From Candidatus Sumerlaeota bacterium (lineage in GTDB: Bacteria; Sumerlaeota; Sumerlaeia; JADFCT01), in the NCBI GenBank assembly GCA_026398575.1, contig JAPLSP010000491.1, positions 1 through 6,909 on the forward strand: a DNA stretch of 6,909 nucleotides, read 5' to 3'. Position 1 is the stretch's first letter, and every line of letters starts with the position of its first letter. Under the pieces are notes generated by a model. It had not been told where the DNA came from. It was given only the letters and a program-made list of their open reading frames with translations, and ran no database searches. Position numbers and translations under genes: made by a program. This document shows positions 5,797-6,909 of this stretch, in pieces.

Positions 5797-6909
5797 ATGC
5801 GCCGCAGATTGTTGATCATTGACGACGAGAAGAATACGCGCGACGGCCTGAAATGGGCGCTCGAGAGCAAACCGCTGGAGATTGACCTAGCCGCCGACGG
5901 CGCCGAAGCCTGGGACCGCATCCGCCGGCAAGACTATCATATCATCATCACCGACATCAAGATGCCCGGCGTGGACGGGATGGAACTGCTGCGCCGGATC
6001 AAGGAACGGGCGCCCCAGACCGACGTCATCATGCTGACGGGCCACGGCACGATCGAAAGCGCGCGCGACGCCATCAAGATGGGCGCCGCGAACTACCTGA
6101 CCAAGCCGGTGGACCTTGACGAGATCGGCAACGAAGTGGACCGCTGCCTCCAGAGCCAGGAGATGCGCGAGGAGAACGTCGCTCTGCGCCAGCAGCTGGA
6201 AACGCACTACGGATTCGAAAACATCATCGCCTCCTCGCCTCCGATGATGAAAGTCTTCGAGCAGGTGCGCCTGGTGTCGCAAGCCCGCTCGACCGTCCTC
6301 CTCCAGGGCGAAAGCGGGACGGGCAAGGAGCTGATCGCGGGAGCGATTCACTATCACTCGCCGCGCAAGAACATGCCGCTGATCAAGGTCAATTGCGGCG
6401 CGCTGTCTCCCACGCTGCTCGAGAGCGAAATATTCGGCCACGAGAAAGGCGCCTTCACGCACGCCTTCGCGCAAAAGGCCGGCCGCTTCGAGCTGGCCAA
6501 CGGCGGAACGCTCTTCCTGGACGAAGTCAGCGAAACAACGCCCGAATTCCAGGTCAAGCTGTTGCGCGTCTTGCAGGAAGGCGAATTCGAACGCGTCGGC
6601 GGCGCCGAAACCCTGAAAGTGGACGTACGCGTGGTGGCCGCCACAAACCGCAATCTCGAGGGACTGGTCAAAGAAGGCCGGTTTCGCGAGGACCTGTATT
6701 TCCGGCTCAATGTGATCCAGATAACGCTGCCGCCGCTGCGCGACCGCCCCGAAGACATCCCATTGCTCGCTCATCACTTCGTCAAGGAAGTCAGCCAGGA
6801 AAATAGCCGGGAGATCATGGACGTGACGCCGCGCGCGATGGCGGCGCTGCAAAGTTATTCATGGCCCGGCAACGTCCGCGAGTTGCACAACGTCATCGAA
6901 TCGGTCATC
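5797..6909 (+). CDS. NtrC-family response regulator, sigma-54-type activator (copy 2, partial)
   Basis: This paralogue of the preceding gene is open from ATG 5797 to the window edge (371 codons). The end of the AAA+ domain and the DNA-binding domain lie outside. The receiver residues D9-D10, D53, T81 and K103 are conserved, as are Walker A GESGTGKE, Walker B FLDE, the arginine-finger region FREDLYFRL and sensor II WPGNVREL. The contact loop is again GAFTHA, but here it follows the canonical ESEIFGHEKG. Copy 2 therefore keeps consensus residues at 210-211 (SE, NA in copy 1), 214 (G, C in copy 1) and 298 (E, D in copy 1). Other differences cluster in the receiver (19, 23, 41, 48, 59, 68, 71, 72, 83, 85, 90), including the alpha3-beta4-alpha4 surface often involved in signalling. 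This pattern suggests different input specificity, which is an inference. Confidence 0.93.
   Translation, partial: MRRRLLIIDDEKNTRDGLKWALESKPLEIDLAADGAEAWDRIRRQDYHIIITDIKMPGVDGMELLRRIKERAPQTDVIMLTGHGTIESARDAIKMGAANYLTKPVDLDEIGNEVDRCLQSQEMREENVALRQQLETHYGFENIIASSPPMMKVFEQVRLVSQARSTVLLQGESGTGKELIAGAIHYHSPRKNMPLIKVNCGALSPTLLESEIFGHEKGAFTHAFAQKAGRFELANGGTLFLDEVSETTPEFQVKLLRVLQEGEFERVGGAETLKVDVRVVAATNRNLEGLVKEGRFREDLYFRLNVIQITLPPLRDRPEDIPLLAHHFVKEVSQENSREIMDVTPRAMAALQSYSWPGNVRELHNVIESVI

Larger units (their letters stand above)
5697..6909 (+). repeat. Tandem duplication, unit 2 (cut by the window edge)
   Basis: This is the second direct copy of the segment that starts at 4129, in the same orientation. 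Alignment starts at AATCATTGCGG and continues to the last base of the window. By hand alignment about 22 of the 371 shared codons encode a different residue, and synonymous changes are scattered throughout, so the duplication is not a very recent perfect copy. The unit probably continues for some 350 nt beyond the edge. Confidence 0.9.

Noticed and set aside
5887..6852. Minus-strand open frame of about 320 codons opposite the second regulator
   Set aside because: It is antisense to an evident NtrC-family protein. A similar but shorter frame occurs opposite copy 1, as expected if it only follows the duplicated coding sequence.

Overview
The window holds two divergent blocks from a bacterial chromosome of moderately high GC content. 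Gene order and protein sequences show a bacterium, but the phylum cannot be settled from the sequence. Receiver-type sigma-54 activators together with a tailed IF3 fit a Gram-negative or deep-branching lineage (myxobacteria-like, Planctomycetes/Verrucomicrobia-like or a candidate phylum). That is an inference only.

Minus strand, 3990 down to 1: the classic translation operon infC-rpmI-rplT-pheS-pheT. It encodes initiation factor IF3, ribosomal proteins L35 and L20, and the two subunits of phenylalanyl-tRNA synthetase. pheT runs off the left edge after 439 codons. The genes are tightly spaced (43, 101, 14 and 18 nt), which fits one transcript. IF3 appears to start at a rare ATC codon 8 nt after a strong AGGAGG, and it carries an acidic, Pro/Ala/Glu-rich C-terminal tail of about 87 residues. 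A strong intrinsic terminator sits in the infC leader about 35 nt before that ribosome binding site, where it could act as an attenuator. No thrS gene lies in the visible stretch upstream of infC.

Middle, 3855-4227: a non-coding divergent region. It holds the infC leader, two inverted-repeat structures and the upstream region of the first regulator gene.

Plus strand, 4129 to 6909: a tandem duplication with a period of about 1,568 bp. Each unit carries a conserved upstream segment with a possible promoter and an NtrC-family response regulator (receiver, AAA+ sigma-54 activator, Fis-type HTH). The first copy is complete (448 aa). The second is cut by the right edge after 371 codons. The visible proteins differ at about 22 of 371 residues by hand alignment. 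Both carry GAFTHA where sigma-54 activators normally have GAFTGA. The first copy also has several changes at otherwise conserved positions just before that loop, while the second keeps the canonical residues. No histidine kinase is visible.

I see no CRISPR array, tRNA, rRNA, transposase or phage gene. The points most worth following are the tandem regulator duplication with its altered sigma-54 contact loop, and the leader and start-codon arrangement of infC.
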